Shown here in pieces: positions 62,196 to 64,000 of a DNA stretch of 64,000 nt. The notes under the pieces are model-generated. The model did no database searches, had not been told where the DNA came from, and was given only the letters and a program-made list of their open reading frames with translations. The number at the start of each line of letters is the position of its first letter. The first letter of the stretch is position 1. This DNA comes from Rheinheimera faecalis. Lineage in GTDB: Bacteria; Pseudomonadota; Gammaproteobacteria; Enterobacterales; Alteromonadaceae. Where the stretch lies: positions 698,836 through 762,835 of the forward strand of contig NZ_JAJOYT010000001.1 in assembly GCF_021290965.1 (NCBI RefSeq). The letters run 5' to 3'. The position numbers and the translations under genes were made by a program.

Positions 62196-63308
62196 ATGAA
62201 TATGAAGCAGAGTTTTATTTTAAGCGCTTTAGTTTTAGCTTTGGCGGGTTGTAGTCAGTTACCAGAGCAAGCGCCAGCCCCCATCAGCGAAGTCAGTGAG
62301 CCAGTTGTGGCGGTTGAACCTGAGTTAGTTGAAAACGAAGTGTTGAATGATAACGTGGCTCAAGCGCAGGCCACTGATTTTGGCCATATTTTTATTGATC
62401 GTGATATGAGTTTTGTCGGTACTTTGCCTTGTGAAGGATGTCCTGGAGTAAAGTATCACGTCAATTTATTTCAGGACGGCAAGTTTGAAGCACGTCAGGA
62501 GTTTATTGATAAGCATGAGGTGAACCTGGTGAAAGGCACCTGGTTGCTGGAAGGTCGTGTGATCCATCTGATGTCTCAGCAAACTAAAATTCCTTCTTTC
62601 CAGTTTGTCAGCAATAACAAAGTGGTGCTGTTGGATGAAGCAGGTAAACCTGTTGTCTCCAAAGACAACTATGAATTAGTACGCTCAAATAACTTTATTA
62701 AACTGGATACCAGCATGCAAATGTTGGGTATGTACCAGGTGATTGATAATAATGCTGTTTTCACCTCATGTACCAGCGGTGAAAAATCAACCATAGCCAT
62801 GACTCAACATCATATTCCAATGCTGCGTAATTATCAGACAGACAAAAACCTGAATGGTAAGCCTGTGATCGCAACCATGATCGCACGCCAGAGCACAAAA
62901 GAAGACAAGATGCTGTTTGTGGAGAAATTTGAACAGTTTTGGCCTGGCGCAACCTGCCCTGACACACTGAATGTAGCCAAGGTACAAGGTATTGTTTGGC
63001 GGGTAGAGCGCGTGAAATTCATCCAGGTACCACAACAATACAATTTACGTATGCTGTTTAACGACAATGCCAAGCTGTACGGATTCTCAGGTTGCAACGT
63101 ATTTAACGCAAGCTACAGCCAAAGTTCTAACTTATTGAAAGTGAACCCTTTAGTTAGTACTAAAAAGTATTGTGCTCAGAGTAACTACTACGAATCTAAT
63201 TTCACGCAACATCTGCAAATGGCTGATCGCATTGAATTAAACGGCGATAAGTTACAGTTATTCCACAACAATGAAGTGGTTGTGGAAATGAAGCCAGCGC
63301 TTAATTAA
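62196..63308 (+). CDS. Lipoprotein with NlpE-like N domain and META domain
   Basis: 370 residues from ATG 62196, with GGGA near it; ATG 62202 is an alternative. Lipobox LALAGCSQ at about 17-21, linker rich in Pro/Glu/Val, then an NlpE-like beta-barrel with CxxC (GTLPCEGCPGVKYHVNLFQDGKF, about 75-97), then an intermediate domain with CTSG and CPDT cysteines, and a C-terminal META/HslJ-like segment (LRMLFNDNAKLYGFSGCNVFNASYSQ, about 283-308). NlpE relays surface adhesion and copper stress to Cpx in E. coli; here such a role is only conjecture. No Cpx genes nearby. Confidence 0.85.
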   Translation: MNMKQSFILSALVLALAGCSQLPEQAPAPISEVSEPVVAVEPELVENEVLNDNVAQAQATDFGHIFIDRDMSFVGTLPCEGCPGVKYHVNLFQDGKFEARQEFIDKHEVNLVKGTWLLEGRVIHLMSQQTKIPSFQFVSNNKVVLLDEAGKPVVSKDNYELVRSNNFIKLDTSMQMLGMYQVIDNNAVFTSCTSGEKSTIAMTQHHIPMLRNYQTDKNLNGKPVIATMIARQSTKEDKMLFVEKFEQFWPGATCPDTLNVAKVQGIVWRVERVKFIQVPQQYNLRMLFNDNAKLYGFSGCNVFNASYSQSSNLLKVNPLVSTKKYCAQSNYYESNFTQHLQMADRIELNGDKLQLFHNNEVVVEMKPALN

Positions 63309-63319
63309 TCTCTCCTGAT

Positions 63320-63360
63320 GCCTTTGTGATGTCAGCAGATATCACAAAGGCTCTGTTTTT
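63320..63360 (+). terminator. Terminator after the NlpE/META lipoprotein gene
   Basis: GCCTTTGTGA (63320-63329) pairs with TCACAAAGGC (63342-63351), followed by TCTGTTTTT. The right arm includes the last codons of the convergent orphan gene. Confidence 0.85.
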
Positions 63361-63620
63361 ATCGCCTTGTCTTCTGCCACAGCTTTTATCGCTTGCTGGT
63401 TTCTGTCCGTATCCCATCGTATTGCCAACTCACAATGATCATCCTGTAGCCAAAAAAGTATATTGATCAACCATCGTCGTTGTCTCCACTGCCCTTTTCT
63501 ATAGTGCAGACCTGCTCTTGCGCTTAAGGTTAAGCTTGGATTACCACCGAGTATGGCATTTAGTAACCGACTGATTGCAATCAGTACATTGTTGCTGTAA
63601 TTGCGTAGTGGGCTTGGCAT
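63342..63620 (-). CDS. 92-residue orphan protein of unknown function
   Basis: Begins MPSPLRNYSNNVLIAISRLL. Noticeable: a basic first half (LNAILGGNPSLTLSARAGLHYRKGQWRQRRW), one hydrophobic-aromatic stretch LINILFWLQDDHCELAI and an acidic/polar end. AAGG lies seven bases before the ATG, a good sign. The NAILGGNP...TLSARAG pattern recalls small conserved proteins often seen near phage or mobile genes, but I cannot name the family. It borders the unusual non-coding edge, and may belong to it. Confidence 0.6.
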   Translation of the reverse strand: MPSPLRNYSNNVLIAISRLLNAILGGNPSLTLSARAGLHYRKGQWRQRRWLINILFWLQDDHCELAIRWDTDRNQQAIKAVAEDKAIKTEPL

Positions 63621-64000
63621 GAATTGGCCTTAGGATTTTATATCTGTTTGAATTTGAGTACTTTTGCATAAATATAAGTAGGGTGCAATCGGTTGTAGGG
63701 GCGTCCCTTGTGGGCGGCCGTGTTTGATTTTTGTTGGATTGTTGAGCGGGTTTGGGGTTGGTTTGAGCGGATTGGTTCTGAATTTGGGTGCGGTGAACTA
63801 CATTGCTCACCCCATCCCTGGGGTTCGTCCCTGCGGGACCCGCCGTTGGCGGTCCAAATTGGCTCCCGGCCAATTTGTCGCATGGGTGAAGTCGGGGTTT
63901 CAAGACGCAAACAGTTTTGCGTCTTGCCGACTGAACGCGACGAGCTCTGCGAGGACGCCGGATGATGCCGTGCTCGGGTGATTGACCACCGATTTCGAAG
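63621..64000. other. Structured, GC/GT-rich edge without a convincing gene
   Basis: After the orphan gene the sequence changes style: a GT-rich strand (63720-63800), then CCC/GGG-rich palindromes. Visible inverted repeats: CAAATTGG / CCAATTTG near 63855-63878, and a perfect 11-bp stem CAAGACGCAAA / TTTGCGTCTTG at 63901-63926. Several open frames overlap on both strands and none has a good start, so I read it as non-coding: dispersed repeat or border of an island whose body lies beyond the window. Confidence 0.5.

Noticed and set aside
63541..63981. Four overlapping frames of 85-120 residues at the right edge
   Set aside because: They overlap on both strands, have low-complexity composition and no ribosome sites; they lie over inverted repeats.
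1..64000. CRISPR arrays, toxin-antitoxin pairs, phage or secretion loci
   Set aside because: No regularly spaced repeats, no recognisable Cas, integrase, transposase or structural phage proteins on either strand.

Overview
The window looks like chromosome from a marine or freshwater gammaproteobacterium of the Rheinheimera/Alishewanella type. This is an inference from gene order and protein style: the E. coli-like block holB-tmk-mltG-pabC-fabF-acpP-fabG-fabD-fabH-plsX-rpmF-yceD-yceF-rluC-rne is intact, a liu leucine-degradation operon and a valine operon sit close together, and intergenic spacers carry ERIC-type palindromes. Base composition is moderate and fairly even until the last few hundred bases, which turn GC/GT-rich. 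No tRNA, rRNA, CRISPR array, transposase or prophage gene was recognised.

Region 1 (1-12.3 kb) is the fatty-acid/phospholipid block, read leftward from yceD to a truncated holB. Convergent to its 5' end, yceF (Maf) reads right, followed by a HAD phosphatase and rluC reading left. Region 2 (12.3-16.1 kb) is rne with a 616-base leader and a C-terminal tail of tandem 13-residue Pro/Ala/Val repeats. Region 3 (16.1-34.2 kb) is accessory: three serine hydrolases next to a CadC-like membrane-anchored regulator with a beta-propeller, then small enzymes (flavodoxin, EamA exporter, GNATs, GFA proteins, PhzF protein), a BON lipoprotein, outer-membrane phospholipase A, YehS, a NYN protein, YjdM, a DUF4153-like membrane protein, a polysaccharide deacetylase and a fatty-acid hydroxylase.

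Region 4 (34.2-51.2 kb) is a catabolic supercluster. The leftward genes (acyl-CoA dehydrogenase, enoyl-CoA hydratase, 3-hydroxyisobutyryl-CoA hydrolase, mmsB, an SDR, with mmsA upstream) convert isobutyryl-CoA from valine to propionyl-CoA. The rightward liuRABCDE genes plus a two-subunit CoA transferase take isovaleryl-CoA from leucine to acetoacetate and acetoacetyl-CoA, and the divergent thiolase splits that to acetyl-CoA. MerR-type palindromes lie in the divergent promoter region in front of liuR and the thiolase.

Region 5 (51.2-64 kb) holds a GlxA-type AraC regulator divergent from a 56-residue membrane protein, a 266-bp terminal-inverted-repeat element, a second 3-hydroxyisobutyrate-dehydrogenase-like gene, glutathione peroxidase, ldhA, a DPP-IV-type S9 peptidase divergent from a TonB-dependent receptor, a hydrolase, an NlpE/META lipoprotein and a 92-residue orphan beside a structured non-coding edge.

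I found no convincing new defence, mobile or biosynthetic system. The most interesting material is non-coding: five ERIC-like elements including a 47-bp deletion derivative, other hairpin elements, and three leaders whose inverted repeats involve the ribosome-binding site. Start codons were often moved inward from the longest reading frame where a good Shine-Dalgarno supported it; these choices are stated per gene.
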